Assembly: GCA_902524115.1 (NCBI GenBank)
Contig: CABZCA010000007.1
Span: forward strand, 1 to 64,000
Reading direction: 5' to 3'
DNA from: an uncultured Pelagibacteraceae bacterium
GTDB lineage: Bacteria > Pseudomonadota > Alphaproteobacteria > Pelagibacterales > Pelagibacteraceae
DNA length: 64,000 nucleotides
Below are positions 1 to 11,783 of this stretch, piece after piece. The notes beneath the pieces are model-generated. The model did not search any database and was not told the DNA's origin. It saw only the letters and a list, made by a program, of their open reading frames with translations. Position 1 is the stretch's first letter, and each line of letters starts with the position of its first letter. The translations under genes and the position numbers were made by a program.

Positions 1-1050
1 TATTCAGTTAATTTTTTAATTGGTTTTCATTTTATTTTAAATTCTCCAGATTATCTTAAAAAAAAGAAAATCGAAAAACTCAATTTAAAATATGATGATA
101 GATCACAATTAGAGTATGTAGAAGATAGTCCATATTTGATATATCCAATGATAACTCCTAGAGAGGTAATGCAAAATAATAATGAATTAATTTTATCTAA
201 TATTACTAATTCAATTTATGTTCAATGTAATGAATTTGGTGAATGGAAAGAGATCAAAACAGATAAATATGGGTTTAATAACAAAGATGAAAAATCTAAA
301 TATAATATATTAATCGCCGGAGATTCTTTCGCACATGGATTTTGTGTAGAAAAATCTAAAGAAGTTCATGAAGTATTAACATCCATGAATATTGATACTT
401 ATTCAATTGGAATTGCGGCAAATGGGCCGATGATTTCTTTAGCATCAATGATTGAAATAAGTAATAAAATTGAATTTGATAAAGTTTATTGGTTAATTTT
501 TAGAAATGATTTTTTTGATCTAAATTGGGAATTATCAAATAATTACTTAAAAAATTATTTGAAAGAAGATTTTTTAGGTTTTAATTATTTTGATAATATA
601 GAAGATAAAAATAATATTCAAAAAAAATTCATTTCTAAAAATAAAAATAAAAAAAAAAATTTTTCTTATCAAGAGTCTTTTTTTGAATTAAAATTTATTA
701 ATGATTATGTAAAGAAAATATTTTTTAAAAAAAAACAAGTCAAGATAAATGAGAATATGATAAGTAAAATATTTAAAATATTTAATCAAAAATTTATTAA
801 TAAAGATAAAGTGATAATTTATCTTCCAGATTACAAATGTTTTAACGATGAGTATTTATTGTGTGATAAAGAATTTCAAATTTTAGAAAATATGTCAGCT
901 AATTTGAATATCGAATTACTTAATTTTAAGAATGTTATTGATTCTTCAAGCTTTAAGGATATTTTTGCACTTGGTTTGAACAGATTGCATTACTCAGAAT
1001 TGGGGTATAATAAATTAGCTAATTTAATTTACTCCCAAGCTGTTAATTAA
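1..1050 (+). CDS. SGNH/GDSL-hydrolase-like protein, 5' truncated by window edge
   Basis: The frame is open from the first base of the window, so the TTG at 136 used by the ORF track is probably not the real start; the gene begins upstream. The visible part opens with a hydrophobic stretch, then a region resembling the linker before an SGNH domain. Seen motifs are ILIAGDSFAHG, matching the block I GDS serine motif, and LHYSELGYNKLA near the C-terminus, resembling the block V histidine motif, although the usual Asp before the His is Asn-Arg-Leu here. The middle is very Lys/Asn-rich. Such proteins often act as esterases or acyl modifiers of surface glycans, but no substrate can be inferred. It ends 12 nt before tRNA-Ser. 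Confidence 0.6.
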   Translation, partial: YSVNFLIGFHFILNSPDYLKKKKIEKLNLKYDDRSQLEYVEDSPYLIYPMITPREVMQNNNELILSNITNSIYVQCNEFGEWKEIKTDKYGFNNKDEKSKYNILIAGDSFAHGFCVEKSKEVHEVLTSMNIDTYSIGIAANGPMISLASMIEISNKIEFDKVYWLIFRNDFFDLNWELSNNYLKNYLKEDFLGFNYFDNIEDKNNIQKKFISKNKNKKKNFSYQESFFELKFINDYVKKIFFKKKQVKINENMISKIFKIFNQKFINKDKVIIYLPDYKCFNDEYLLCDKEFQILENMSANLNIELLNFKNVIDSSSFKDIFALGLNRLHYSELGYNKLANLIYSQAVN

Positions 1051-1062
1051 GTTAATTTTTAA

Positions 1063-1152
1063 GGAGAGGTGGCCGAGTGGTTGAAGGCGCACGCTTGGAA
1101 AGCGTGTATAGGGGAAACCCTATCATGGGTTCGAATCCCATTCTCTCCGCCA
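1063..1152 (+). tRNA. tRNA-Ser(GGA)
   Basis: A class II tRNA with acceptor stem GGAGAGG pairing to TCTCTCC (one G-T pair), an anticodon stem CACGC/GCGTG around loop TTGGAAA giving anticodon GGA, a long variable arm (ATAGGGG/CCCTAT) and the T-loop TTCGAAT. Discriminator G at 1149 is followed by an encoded CCA. It decodes UCC/UCU. It lies between the partial SGNH gene and gyrB, on the same strand. Confidence 0.95.
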
Positions 1153-1317
1153 TTAATTTAGAGGAAAAAATGGTCATTATTTGAAAAAAACTAGATAAAG
1201 TAAATTTTTTAAATAAATCCTAAATTTATGTTGATAACACTTACTAATTTAAGCTTAAAGTCACAAGAGATTTTATTAAAAATTTCAAACATGGTATAAA
1301 GAAACACTTCCTTATAA

Positions 1318-3381
<2,064 letters not shown>

Positions 3382-3384
3382 TTA

Positions 3385-4662
3385 ATGGAGTTTAGCGCCA
3401 GTTCCAAATCATCGTACTTAAATAAAATTACATACGTCAATTTAAGATGGATAGGTGTAATAGGTCAATTTATTACTATAAATGCTGTTGCATTCTTATT
3501 TAAATTTGAATTTAATTTTTTATTAGCAAATATTATAGTTTTATTAGGTGCTTTAAGTAACATTTTCTTATTTTATTTTTTTAAAAAAAATCAGTTACAA
3601 GAAAAAATATCTTTAACCTTTCTTACCCTTGATATAATACAATTAAGTTTTCTGATTTATTTAACTGGTGGTACTATAAATCCATTCTCAATATTCTTAA
3701 TAATACCAAGTATATTTGCCTCAAATAGTTTAAGTATTAGAACAAATATTTTGTTAATAATTTTGACAATTTCTGCAATAATTTTTCTTACCTTCTATCA
3801 TCAAGAATTACCCTCACCATTAAATGAATATATTTTTAGTAATTACTATTATTATTCAGTTCCTTTAGCTTTAATAATTGCACTTATTTTCCTGAGCTTT
3901 TTTGCTTTAACATTTGGAAATGAGTCAAAAATTAGAAAAGATGCATTAGATAAAATTCAGGAAGTTATTTCTAAAGAGAATGAATTAGTATCTTTAGGAG
4001 GACAAGCTGCAGCTGCAGCTCATTCTTTAGGCACTCCACTTTCTACAATTAAAATTATTTCTCAAGATTTATATGATAATTTTAAAAACAACAAAGAATT
4101 AAAAAAAGATGTTGAATTACTTCTGAGCCAAGTTAATAGATGCAATGTAATATTAAAAAAATTGTCTTTAAATCCTGCAGTTGAAGATGATTTTATAGAT
4201 AAGGATATTACTCTGCATAATTATGTGAAAGAAATTGTGAATTCTTTCAAAGAAATATCAGATAAAAAATTTATCATCAATACTGAGCAGAATTATAATT
4301 CCATTGAAATTTCAAAATTAATTGAAGTTGTTTATGGCATAAGAAATTTTATTGGAAATGCAAATAAGTTTGCAAAAAAAAATATTTATATTTCAATAAC
4401 TAGTGACAGCGAAAACTCTTCGATATCGGTCGAGGATGATGGTTCAGGATTTCCTAAAGACATATTAACCAAAATTGGAGATCCATATATAAAATCATTG
4501 CAATCTAAAAATAAATCAAGAGCAGGATTGGGTTTGGGAATATTTATAGGTAAAACTTTGTTAGAAAAAAATAAGGCAAAACTCTTAATTAGGAATTCAG
4601 TGACCAGAGGTGGTGCAGAAATTAAAATAGAGTGGTCTAATAAAGATTTAATTAGTCTTTAG
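3385..4662 (+). CDS. regB: RegB/PrrB/ActS-type redox sensor histidine kinase
   Basis: Membrane sensor kinase. About six hydrophobic segments fill residues 20-185 and contain [11 protein letters not shown], corresponding to the GGxxNPF quinone-binding motif of RegB. The cytoplasmic part has an H-box [18 protein letters not shown], an N-box (IGNANKFA), and G-boxes ([22 protein letters not shown]). A cysteine in QVNRC lies in the area that holds the redox-active cysteine of the family. Known RegB proteins signal respiratory redox state to RegA. The residue after the phospho-accepting His is Ser instead of the usual Glu. No response regulator is adjacent: gyrB is 3 nt upstream and cobT is convergent, with a 4-nt overlap of stop codons (TTAG). 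Confidence 0.85.
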   Translation: MEFSASSKSSYLNKITYVNLRWIGVIGQFITINAVAFLFKFEFNFLLANIIVLLGALSNIFLFYFFKKNQLQEKISLTFLTLDIIQLSFLIYLTGGTINPFSIFLIIPSIFASNSLSIRTNILLIILTISAIIFLTFYHQELPSPLNEYIFSNYYYYSVPLALIIALIFLSFFALTFGNESKIRKDALDKIQEVISKENELVSLGGQAAAAAHSLGTPLSTIKIISQDLYDNFKNNKELKKDVELLLSQVNRCNVILKKLSLNPAVEDDFIDKDITLHNYVKEIVNSFKEISDKKFIINTEQNYNSIEISKLIEVVYGIRNFIGNANKFAKKNIYISITSDSENSSISVEDDGSGFPKDILTKIGDPYIKSLQSKNKSRAGLGLGIFIGKTLLEKNKAKLLIRNSVTRGGAEIKIEWSNKDLISL

Positions 4663-6452
4663 TGAAGTTTTTTATTTTCAAATAGTCCACTTAATTGATC
4701 TATCATTACATCCCCAAGTTCTTGTACATCAGAAATTTTGATTGCTTTTTTATAATATCGAGATACATCGTGACCAATTCCTATAGCTAATATTTCTACT
4801 TCACTTTTATTTTCAATAAATTTAACAATTTTTTTCAAATTTTTTTCTAAAAAGTCTCCTGAATTAACTGATAATGTTGAGTCATCTACTGGTGCTCCAT
4901 CTGAAATAACCATAAGGATTTTTCTTTCTTCTTTTCTTTTTTTTAATCTATTAAATGCCCACGTTATAGCTTCACCATCTATATTTTCTTTTAATAAACC
5001 CTCTTTTAGCATCAAACCCAAATTCTTTTTTGATTGTCTCCAATGAGAATCAGCACCTTTATAAATTATGTGTCTTAAATCATTAAGTCTTCCTGGATTT
5101 TTTGTTTTACCCAATCTATTCCATTCCTGGCGACTTTTACCTCCTTTCCAATTTTTTGTTGTAAAACCTAATATTTCAACTTTAACCGAGCATCTTTCTA
5201 AGGTTCTAGATAAAATATCAGCACATATTGCAGCTATTGTTATTGGTCTACCTCTCATTGAACCAGAGTTGTCAATTAGAAGTGTCACAACCGTATCTTT
5301 AAAATCTAAATCTTTTTCTTTTTTAAATGATAAGGAGTTATATGGATCAATGATAATCCTAGGTAATTTTGAACTATCTAACAATCCCTCCTCTAGATCA
5401 AATTCCCATGATCGATTTTGTTTTGCCATTAATTGTCTTTGTAATTTATTTGCTAACTTAGTAATTAAATCTTGAAAACTTGTAAGCTGTTGGTCTAAAT
5501 TTTTTCTCAGTTTTTGAATTTCCTCAGCTGTATCTAGACTTTCTGCTTTAGCAACTTCGTCAAATTCAGTAGTAAATATTTTATATTCTTTATCGCTAAC
5601 ACTTAAATTTTTTTTTTGTATAACATTTTCTGACTCGGCATCCTCGTTATTTTCACTACCAAGCTGATCTTCAAGTCTAAACTCATTTACATCATCCTCA
5701 CTATCCATTCCTTGGTTTATATTTTCATCTTCGCTTGTTTTACCAGAGTCATTATTATCTTTGTCTTCATTGTTATTAGAATTATTTTGATCTTGCGTAT
5801 CATCATTTTCTTCGTTTTCTTTTTCAGTTGTGTCTTCATTTTCGAATATATCCATGCTTTCTAAAATTTCAGAAAATTTAGCATTATATACCTCTTGATT
5901 TTCTAGATTTTGTTTTAAAAATTCAAAGTGTTTGTCTATAGAATTATTAAAATCTTTCTCCCAAAATTTAAGAATTTCTTTATTTTCTGGGTATAATTCA
6001 ACATTAAAAAATTTGTTTGTCATATAAATTTCAAAAGCATCTACAATATTTGTATCTTCTTTATTTGTTATTTTTTCTTGTTTAAGATGTTGAAGTCTAT
6101 TTTTATAATTTTCTTTAAAATTTTTAGAAATTCCTTTTAGCATCTCTGAACCAAGTAGTTCATATCTTACCTTTTCTGCAAGATGGTAGAGTGTTCTGCA
6201 AGAGGGATTTTGTGGGTTGTTTTTATCTAATAATTTTCTGTTTGAAAATCTTCTTTTTAAAGCCTCAGAGTCTGTTTCAGCCCTTAGTTTTTTAAATTGA
6301 TTTTTATCCTTAATATTGTCAATTTCCCCAATATCATAAATTTTTTCGTCATTTTTTTTATTTTTGACAACTTTATAGTCATCTGAAATTACTTTGTAAG
6401 TTGATTGAAGGGCTTGTTTGAATTTCTCTTTAATACTATCTTCTTTGTTCAT
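4659..6452 (-). CDS. cobT: CobT-like cobaltochelatase subunit with VWA domain
   Basis: Shows the CobT layout: an N-terminal helical region, a long acidic Asn/Asp/Glu-rich segment around residues 205-275, then a C-terminal von Willebrand A domain with a MIDAS motif DNSGSMRG, an [12 protein letters not shown] segment and [10 protein letters not shown]. In classical aerobic cobalamin synthesis CobT pairs with the AAA+ protein CobS and with CobN to insert cobalt into hydrogenobyrinic acid diamide. The ATG at 6452 overlaps the cobS stop by 1 nt (TGATG), so I prefer it to the TTG one codon upstream. No cobN or other corrin gene lies in the window, so the target may not be a corrin. Confidence 0.88.
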   Translation of the reverse strand: MNKEDSIKEKFKQALQSTYKVISDDYKVVKNKKNDEKIYDIGEIDNIKDKNQFKKLRAETDSEALKRRFSNRKLLDKNNPQNPSCRTLYHLAEKVRYELLGSEMLKGISKNFKENYKNRLQHLKQEKITNKEDTNIVDAFEIYMTNKFFNVELYPENKEILKFWEKDFNNSIDKHFEFLKQNLENQEVYNAKFSEILESMDIFENEDTTEKENEENDDTQDQNNSNNNEDKDNNDSGKTSEDENINQGMDSEDDVNEFRLEDQLGSENNEDAESENVIQKKNLSVSDKEYKIFTTEFDEVAKAESLDTAEEIQKLRKNLDQQLTSFQDLITKLANKLQRQLMAKQNRSWEFDLEEGLLDSSKLPRIIIDPYNSLSFKKEKDLDFKDTVVTLLIDNSGSMRGRPITIAAICADILSRTLERCSVKVEILGFTTKNWKGGKSRQEWNRLGKTKNPGRLNDLRHIIYKGADSHWRQSKKNLGLMLKEGLLKENIDGEAITWAFNRLKKRKEERKILMVISDGAPVDDSTLSVNSGDFLEKNLKKIVKFIENKSEVEILAIGIGHDVSRYYKKAIKISDVQELGDVMIDQLSGLFENKKLH

Positions 6453-7426
6453 CAAATTTGAATATTGATCATTGACTCAGGCAGTTCATCCCCAAAACAT
6501 CTTTGATAATATTCAGCAATAGTATTTTTTTCAGTATCGTCACATTTGTTTAAAAATGTTACTCTAAATGCATATCCGATATCCTTAAAAATTTCAGAAT
6601 TTTCCGCCCAATGTAGAACTGTTCTAGGACTCATTACTGTTGATATATCACCTGCCATAAAACCTTTTCTTGTAAGTGAAGCAACTTTTATCATGTTCGA
6701 AACTTGTTCTTTACCTTTAGGATTATTTAAATTTTTGTTCTTACCTAATATAATTTCCATTTCTTTGTCTAAACTAAGATAGTTTAATGTAGATACAATA
6801 TTCCATCTATCCATTTGTCCCTGATTAATTTGTTGTGTCCCATGATATAATCCAGTTGTATCACCTAGTCCCACAGTATTTGTTGTTGCAAAAAGCCTGA
6901 AAAATTTATTTTGTTTAATAACTTTATTTTTATCTAGTAAAGTAAAGCTACCTTCTGACTCTAGTACTCTCTGAATAACGAACATTACATCTGGTCTCCC
7001 AGCGTCATATTCGTCAAAAACTAAGGCCACAGGATTTTGAATTGACCAAGGTAGTATTCCTTCTTTAAATTCAGTTACCTGTTTACCATCCTTGATTACG
7101 ATTGAATCTTTACCTATTAGGTCAATCCTACTAACATGACTATCGAGATTAATTCTTATACAAGGCCAGTTTAGTCTAGCAGCAATTTGTTCGATGTGAG
7201 TTGATTTTCCAGTTCCATGGTATCCTTGAATTAAAACTCTTTTGTTAAAAGAAAATCCTGACAAAATAGCTAATGTTGTATCTTTATCGAACTTATAAGT
7301 TTTGTCGATTTCTGGGACGTACTCACTTGATTTTGAAAATGCATTAACTTCCATGTCACTTTCGATACCAAAAGTTTGCTTAATAGATAACTTAATGTCA
7401 GGGGTATGGTTAATATTTGGTGTCAA
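6452..7426 (-). CDS. cobS: CobS-like AAA+ ATPase
   Basis: AAA+ motor partner of CobT. The N-terminus [13 protein letters not shown] is typical of CobS, followed by Walker [22 protein letters not shown] near residue 68, Walker [14 protein letters not shown] and a sensor region [13 protein letters not shown]. The start is TTG, supported by AAGGAC five bases upstream and by homology of the N-terminus to CobS; it overlaps the J-domain gene by 17 nt. It forms a three-gene cluster (J-domain gene, cobS, cobT) seen in many alphaproteobacteria. The ATPase motifs are intact, so the protein should be active even if the substrate is uncertain. Confidence 0.9.
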   Translation of the reverse strand: MTPNINHTPDIKLSIKQTFGIESDMEVNAFSKSSEYVPEIDKTYKFDKDTTLAILSGFSFNKRVLIQGYHGTGKSTHIEQIAARLNWPCIRINLDSHVSRIDLIGKDSIVIKDGKQVTEFKEGILPWSIQNPVALVFDEYDAGRPDVMFVIQRVLESEGSFTLLDKNKVIKQNKFFRLFATTNTVGLGDTTGLYHGTQQINQGQMDRWNIVSTLNYLSLDKEMEIILGKNKNLNNPKGKEQVSNMIKVASLTRKGFMAGDISTVMSPRTVLHWAENSEIFKDIGYAFRVTFLNKCDDTEKNTIAEYYQRCFGDELPESMINIQI

Positions 7427-7943
7427 TTTTGTCCTTATATGTATTTTTTAATTGAGTGTAAGCCAAAGTTATTACTTTTAGCTTGTCTTCAAATTTTTTA
7501 TTTCCAGAATTCATATCAGGGTGAAATTTTTTGACAAGCTTTTTAAATTTTTCTTGGACTTTTTCCCATTTTAATCCAACACTAATCCCTAATATATTAA
7601 AGGCTTTTAAATCGTTATTATTAAATTTAAATTTATTCATATTATTAAAGTCATTATTAAATTTAAATTTATCCATCTCATCTTTTAAAGCATTACTCCA
7701 AAGAACTTTGAAGAAATTATCAGATGAACTAAAACTTTGTGTTGGTTTGTGCCAAGTCATGTCAGACCTTAAAAAATCTATTATTTGTTGATCACTCATA
7801 CCTGTAAAATAATTCCAACTTTTATTAAATTCTTTAACATGATTTAAACATAGTAATCTATAATCTTTGCTATTATCTCTTTCTTTTGGTGCTTTAAAAA
7901 GGCCTTCCTCTGAGCAATTATTCCAATCGCAAATATTTTTCAT
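7410..7943 (-). CDS. J-domain (DnaJ-like) protein upstream of cobS
   Basis: The C-terminal 65 residues form a J domain: NILGISVGLKWEKVQEKFKKLVKKFHPDMN, with the HPD motif that stimulates Hsp70 ATPase. The N-terminal part has CDWNNCSEEG and a second Cys (LLCLNH), suggesting a small metal-binding module, and YRLLCLNHVKEFNKSWNYFTGMS, typical of the alphaproteobacterial family found beside cobS. Its role is probably as a dedicated DnaK co-chaperone, perhaps for the CobST complex (inference). Only 20 bp separate its start from the divergent bolA gene. Confidence 0.85.
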   Translation of the reverse strand: MKNICDWNNCSEEGLFKAPKERDNSKDYRLLCLNHVKEFNKSWNYFTGMSDQQIIDFLRSDMTWHKPTQSFSSSDNFFKVLWSNALKDEMDKFKFNNDFNNMNKFKFNNNDLKAFNILGISVGLKWEKVQEKFKKLVKKFHPDMNSGNKKFEDKLKVITLAYTQLKNTYKDKIDTKY

Positions 7944-7963
7944 GATGTATAATACTTTATAAA

Positions 7964-8224
7964 ATGAACATTAATCAAATAATTGAAACTATAGAAAAAA
8001 AAATTTTGTCGCAGGATTGTATTTCAAAAGTTTATATAGAGGACAAGTCATTCTTACACAAAAATCACAAATCTAACGAAGATGGAAAATTTCATATTGT
8101 TCTTTCAATTGAGTCTGATGAGTTAAAGAATAAAAGCAAGTTATATTCAACAAGGTTTATTTACAAAATTTTAGATGATGAATTAAAAAAATATATTCAT
8201 TCGTTGCAAATCAAATTAATTTAA
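7964..8224 (+). CDS. bolA: BolA family protein
   Basis: An 86-residue protein with the BolA arrangement: an N-terminal helix (IIETIEKKIL), then VYIEDKSFLHKNHKSNEDGKFHIVLSIES, and a C-terminal helix with RFIYKILDDELKKYIHSLQIKL. BolA proteins bind monothiol glutaredoxins through a shared Fe-S cluster or act as small transcription regulators. The usual H-x-x-H spacing is visible as HKNH. It is next to the J-domain/cobST cluster, a common alphaproteobacterial neighbourhood, but transcribed divergently. Its 3' end overlaps the aroB 3' end by 9 nt. Confidence 0.85.
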   Translation: MNINQIIETIEKKILSQDCISKVYIEDKSFLHKNHKSNEDGKFHIVLSIESDELKNKSKLYSTRFIYKILDDELKKYIHSLQIKLI

Positions 8225-9319
8225 ACTACTAGATAAATATTTTTTTAAATTTATAGGGTTAATCTGAAAGTCAATTATTATTTTTCCAAAATCTTTCACT
8301 AAAATTAAGTTAATATTATTTGAATTATTTTTCTTATCACTTCTCATATAATTCATAATTTTAGACACTTGTCTTTTTTTAAATAATTTTTCAATTTTTG
8401 GTTTCATCCCGATTCTATTAATATGATTTAAAATAATATTAAATTTTTGTTTTGATAAAATTTTTCTTTTAAAACTGAATTCAACTGCATTTTTAATGCC
8501 TAAAATTACAGCTTCTCCATGATTTAATTTTTTAGAAAAACCTAAAGTAGACTCATAAGCATGAGCAAAGGTATGACCTAAATTTAATACCTTTCTGTAG
8601 TTCTTCTCTTTCTCATCTTTTTCTACAACTCTTTTTTTTATATTGCAGCTTTTTATTATGGATCTTTCAATGAAAGGTGATTTTAATTTTAAAATTTTTT
8701 TTAAATTTTTGTCTAAATAGAGAAAATTATTAAAATTATCTATAATACTACTTTTTAATATTTCAGCATATCCACAAATAATTTCTCTTTCTGGTAAAGA
8801 AGCTAAAATATTCATGTCAGAAACAACTAAATCAGGTTGATAAAAACTTCCAATCAAATTTTTTCCAAATTTATTATTTACACCTGTTTTGCCTCCTATG
8901 GATGAATCCACTTGAGCCAGTAAAGTTGTGGGAATATTTACAAATTTCATGCCTCTTTTAAATGTACTAGATGCAAATCCAACTATATCCCCAATAATTC
9001 CTCCACCAAAAGAAATAACGCAATCTTCTCTATTGAACCTATTTTCAAATAAAACTTTATGAATTTTTTCAATTGTTTGGTAATTCTTATTTTTTTCTGA
9101 TGCTGTAACTTCTATTTTAACAAGTTTATTCGTTTTTAACTTTTTGTATAAGAGTCTTTTAAAATTGTGAGGAATATTTTTATCTGTAACGATTAAACAT
9201 TTATCAAATTTTAGACGGTTAGCCTTTAAAATTTTATCAATTTTACCAATTAAATCTCTGCCAATTACAATTGAGTAGTTCTTATTGCTTGTTTTAATTG
9301 AAATTTTATTTGTATTCAT
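8216..9319 (-). CDS. aroB: 3-dehydroquinate synthase
   Basis: Second step of the shikimate pathway: NAD-dependent cyclisation of DAHP to 3-dehydroquinate in the cytosol. At 367 residues it is the usual length. Visible motifs are the nucleotide-binding SFGGGIIGDIVGFASST, PTTLLAQVDSSIGGKTGVN near residue 130, the metal ligand region CGYAEILKSS, and NLGHTFAHAYES plus LNHGEAVILGI with zinc-binding histidines. The start overlaps the aroK 3' end by 14 nt, so the pair is co-transcribed and probably translationally coupled. Confidence 0.96.
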   Translation of the reverse strand: MNTNKISIKTSNKNYSIVIGRDLIGKIDKILKANRLKFDKCLIVTDKNIPHNFKRLLYKKLKTNKLVKIEVTASEKNKNYQTIEKIHKVLFENRFNREDCVISFGGGIIGDIVGFASSTFKRGMKFVNIPTTLLAQVDSSIGGKTGVNNKFGKNLIGSFYQPDLVVSDMNILASLPEREIICGYAEILKSSIIDNFNNFLYLDKNLKKILKLKSPFIERSIIKSCNIKKRVVEKDEKEKNYRKVLNLGHTFAHAYESTLGFSKKLNHGEAVILGIKNAVEFSFKRKILSKQKFNIILNHINRIGMKPKIEKLFKKRQVSKIMNYMRSDKKNNSNNINLILVKDFGKIIIDFQINPINLKKYLSSSLN

Positions 9320-9818
9320 AAATTTCTAATATCTTATTTATAATTTCAACTTTGTCTAATTTATCACAATTAATCCTGTAACTAGATAAACTATAAAATT
9401 TTGATCTTTCTTTTATTAAATTATTAATTTGACCCTTAGTAAGATTAATTACCAATGGTCTTTTCTTACTCTTATATATCCTTTTTATTATTGTTTCATT
9501 TTTCCAATTTAGCCAAAAAGATAAACAATTTTTCTTACACATTTTTCTGATTGAGGTATTTATAAAACCACCTCCACCTAAAGATATTACAGAATTTTCT
9601 GAACTTAGAAATTTTAAAGATATTTTTTCTTCAATTTTACGAAAATAATCTTCTCCATATTTAGTAAAAATGTCTGATATTTTAGAGTCCTCACTTTCTT
9701 CAATTTTTTGATCAATATCAATAAATGTTAAATTTAATTTTTTTGACAAAATTTTACCAATTGATGATTTTCCAGATCCCATCATTCCAATTAATACAAT
9801 ATTTTTATTTGATTTCAT
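9306..9818 (-). CDS. aroK: Shikimate kinase
   Basis: Phosphorylates shikimate using ATP. It contains an intact P-loop IGMMGSGKSSIGK at residues 10-22, the substrate motif DIDQKIEE, FRKIEEKI, and the lid-side GGGGF motif (SLGGGGFIN). Length, 170 residues, is normal. It precedes aroB with overlap; together with aroA and pheA elsewhere in the window it contributes to aromatic amino-acid synthesis. The start ATG lies 55 bp from the start of the divergent miniprotein gene. Confidence 0.95.
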   Translation of the reverse strand: MKSNKNIVLIGMMGSGKSSIGKILSKKLNLTFIDIDQKIEESEDSKISDIFTKYGEDYFRKIEEKISLKFLSSENSVISLGGGGFINTSIRKMCKKNCLSFWLNWKNETIIKRIYKSKKRPLVINLTKGQINNLIKERSKFYSLSSYRINCDKLDKVEIINKILEIYEYK

Positions 9819-9873
9819 GAGTTTCTATATTGAAAAAACACAAATATGTCTTATTTTGAAATTATTAAATTAT

Positions 9874-10056
9874 ATGCAATTTACAAAAAATACAAGTAAA
9901 GACAAAATTTTTAGCTTAGGGACAATTTTAAAAATTGTAATAGCCAGTTTTATAATTGTATTTGGCATTATTGTAATTAACCAGATTAATTTGCCCGCTC
10001 CAGACAAACAAATTGAAAAAATTTTACCAAATGAAAATTTCAAAACAATTAAGTAA
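9874..10056 (+). CDS. Small single-pass membrane protein
   Basis: I place the start at the ATG at 9874 instead of 9817, giving 60 residues with one strong membrane segment (ILKIVIASFIIVFGIIVI) followed by a short soluble tail ending in PDKQIEKILPNENFKTIK. The upstream part of the track ORF would intrude on the aroK start region and lacks protein character. The 3' end overlaps the next gene by 26 nt, so translation of the two is probably coupled. I do not recognise a family; a small inner-membrane partner of the exported downstream protein is the most economical guess. Confidence 0.6.
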   Translation: MQFTKNTSKDKIFSLGTILKIVIASFIIVFGIIVINQINLPAPDKQIEKILPNENFKTIK

Positions 10057-11767
10057 GATTTTAATTTCTGCTTCTTTTTTTTTGTTTGTTCTATCAGCTC
10101 AAGCTCAGGAAGTTAAAGAGATTTGGTCAGAAATAGAAAAAAAAGAGATTAAAAATACTGAACAAAAAAATGATGTAGGCACATCTATTAATACAGACCA
10201 GCTTGAAGGCGTTAAAGTAAAACTTTCCGATGAGAATATTTTAGTTGATCAAAATTTAGACAATTCGGATATTTTGTTGGCTGGATTATTCGACCCTGAT
10301 GACAACGATCTAAACCTTAATATGTGGTCAAAAACAGATGGAATAAAAATAAAAAAGTTACTGGAACAAATACAGTCTAAAAATTTATCAAGTTTCTCTG
10401 AAAGATTAATGGACGTAGCATTATTAACAAACTCTTATATTCCAAATCAAAACTTTTCATTACATGAATTTGAAAATTTCACACTTGACCATTTAATTAA
10501 AAAAAAAGATTTTGATTTAGTTGAAGAGTTTATTCAAAAAAATTCATCAATAAATGATAAAGAAAGACTCATAAAACATGTAGCTGATTATTACTTGTCA
10601 TTAAACAAAATAGAAAAATCATGCTCTGCTGTTGATAGTTTGAGTTTAATAACCGATGAATATTTAACATATTTCAAAATTTATTGTTTAATAACTCAGA
10701 ATAAAAAAGATGAGGCTCAGTTGTTGTTTGATCTTAACTCTGAGTTAGACTCTTTAAATGACTTTTTTGTTAAAAAGTTTGAGGTATTGATGGGATATGA
10801 GGATAACAACTTTATATTGTCTGATGAAAATGTTCTTTATTTTCACCTATCTCATAAAACAGATAAGAATTTTTTATACTATCCATCCATAGAGTCTGAT
10901 GAATTTATTTGGAAATATTTGTCTAACTCGAATTTACTTAAAAATTTAAATGATTTTAATCTCAGTGAAATTGATCAGGTTAAGTTTTTAGAGAAAGCAA
11001 CTAGTGAAGGTATTTTTGATGAAAGCGATCTGTTGAATTTGTACAAAAAATTTAAATATGAGATTGATGACCTCATTAATTATGAAGACGCATTAAAAAA
11101 CTTACCAGATTATGAAGGAAGGGCTCTAATGTATCAGAGGTTTTTATTAACTGATAATATAGAAAATAAACTCTCATTATTGTCAAAATTAAATAATTCC
11201 TTTGAAAACTCAAATTATAAAAAATCATTTGACGATGAACTATCTAAGTTATTAAAAAAAATGGACAAAAAAGAAATTCCCACAAAGTTTTCTGACTTCT
11301 ATCAAACCAATGTAATTACCGAAGAAAACAGAAAAAATAAAATTAAATTTAATAACGAAGTTTTTCATCAATCAAAAGTATTAAATTATTTTTTGAACAA
11401 GCAAAGTCTACCTAAAACACAAAAATTAACTGATAATTTGTTATCAAAGATAAAAAAAGATAAAAATTATTCATTCAACTTTAAAGATGTTATATTAATA
11501 AAATCATTGAGATCAGACGGAATTCAAATTGATCAAATTGATGAACTTTCTCAATATAAATCTGAATTAAATTCTGAATATGAGAAAATGATAGAGAATA
11601 AGGAATCGGGCATGATATTATTAAAATTAGTTGAGATTATTGGTGAAAAAGAATTGAATGAATTAAATAGTGAATCGCTAAATTTTATAATTGAAATTAT
11701 GAATAGAACAAAATTAATTAGTTTGAGAAATGAACTATTGTTGGAAATTCTTCCATTAAAAGTTTAA
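10031..11767 (+). CDS. Exported alpha-helical protein of unknown function
   Basis: The ATG at 10031 gives 578 residues beginning with a classical signal peptide (ISASFFLFVLSAQAQE, likely cleavage after AQA). The rest is rich in Asn, Lys, Asp and Leu, with repeated amphipathic helices of the sort seen in TPR/SEL1-like solenoids, for example around residues 130-220 (SFSERLMDVALLTNSY, DYYLSLNKIEKSCSAVDSL), but no motif is clear enough to name. It contains a few cysteines, one in KSCSAVDS and one in YCLI. It sits between aroK and def and is preceded by an overlapping membrane miniprotein gene. Periplasmic or outer-envelope location is likely; the function is unknown. Confidence 0.7.
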   Translation: MKISKQLSKILISASFFLFVLSAQAQEVKEIWSEIEKKEIKNTEQKNDVGTSINTDQLEGVKVKLSDENILVDQNLDNSDILLAGLFDPDDNDLNLNMWSKTDGIKIKKLLEQIQSKNLSSFSERLMDVALLTNSYIPNQNFSLHEFENFTLDHLIKKKDFDLVEEFIQKNSSINDKERLIKHVADYYLSLNKIEKSCSAVDSLSLITDEYLTYFKIYCLITQNKKDEAQLLFDLNSELDSLNDFFVKKFEVLMGYEDNNFILSDENVLYFHLSHKTDKNFLYYPSIESDEFIWKYLSNSNLLKNLNDFNLSEIDQVKFLEKATSEGIFDESDLLNLYKKFKYEIDDLINYEDALKNLPDYEGRALMYQRFLLTDNIENKLSLLSKLNNSFENSNYKKSFDDELSKLLKKMDKKEIPTKFSDFYQTNVITEENRKNKIKFNNEVFHQSKVLNYFLNKQSLPKTQKLTDNLLSKIKKDKNYSFNFKDVILIKSLRSDGIQIDQIDELSQYKSELNSEYEKMIENKESGMILLKLVEIIGEKELNELNSESLNFIIEIMNRTKLISLRNELLLEILPLKV

Positions 11768-11783
11768 AATACTTCGATCAATT

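Noticed and set aside
5068-5475. 135-residue plus-strand ORF
   Set aside because: It is antisense to the VWA domain of cobT, has no family features and is explained by the AT-rich reverse frame.
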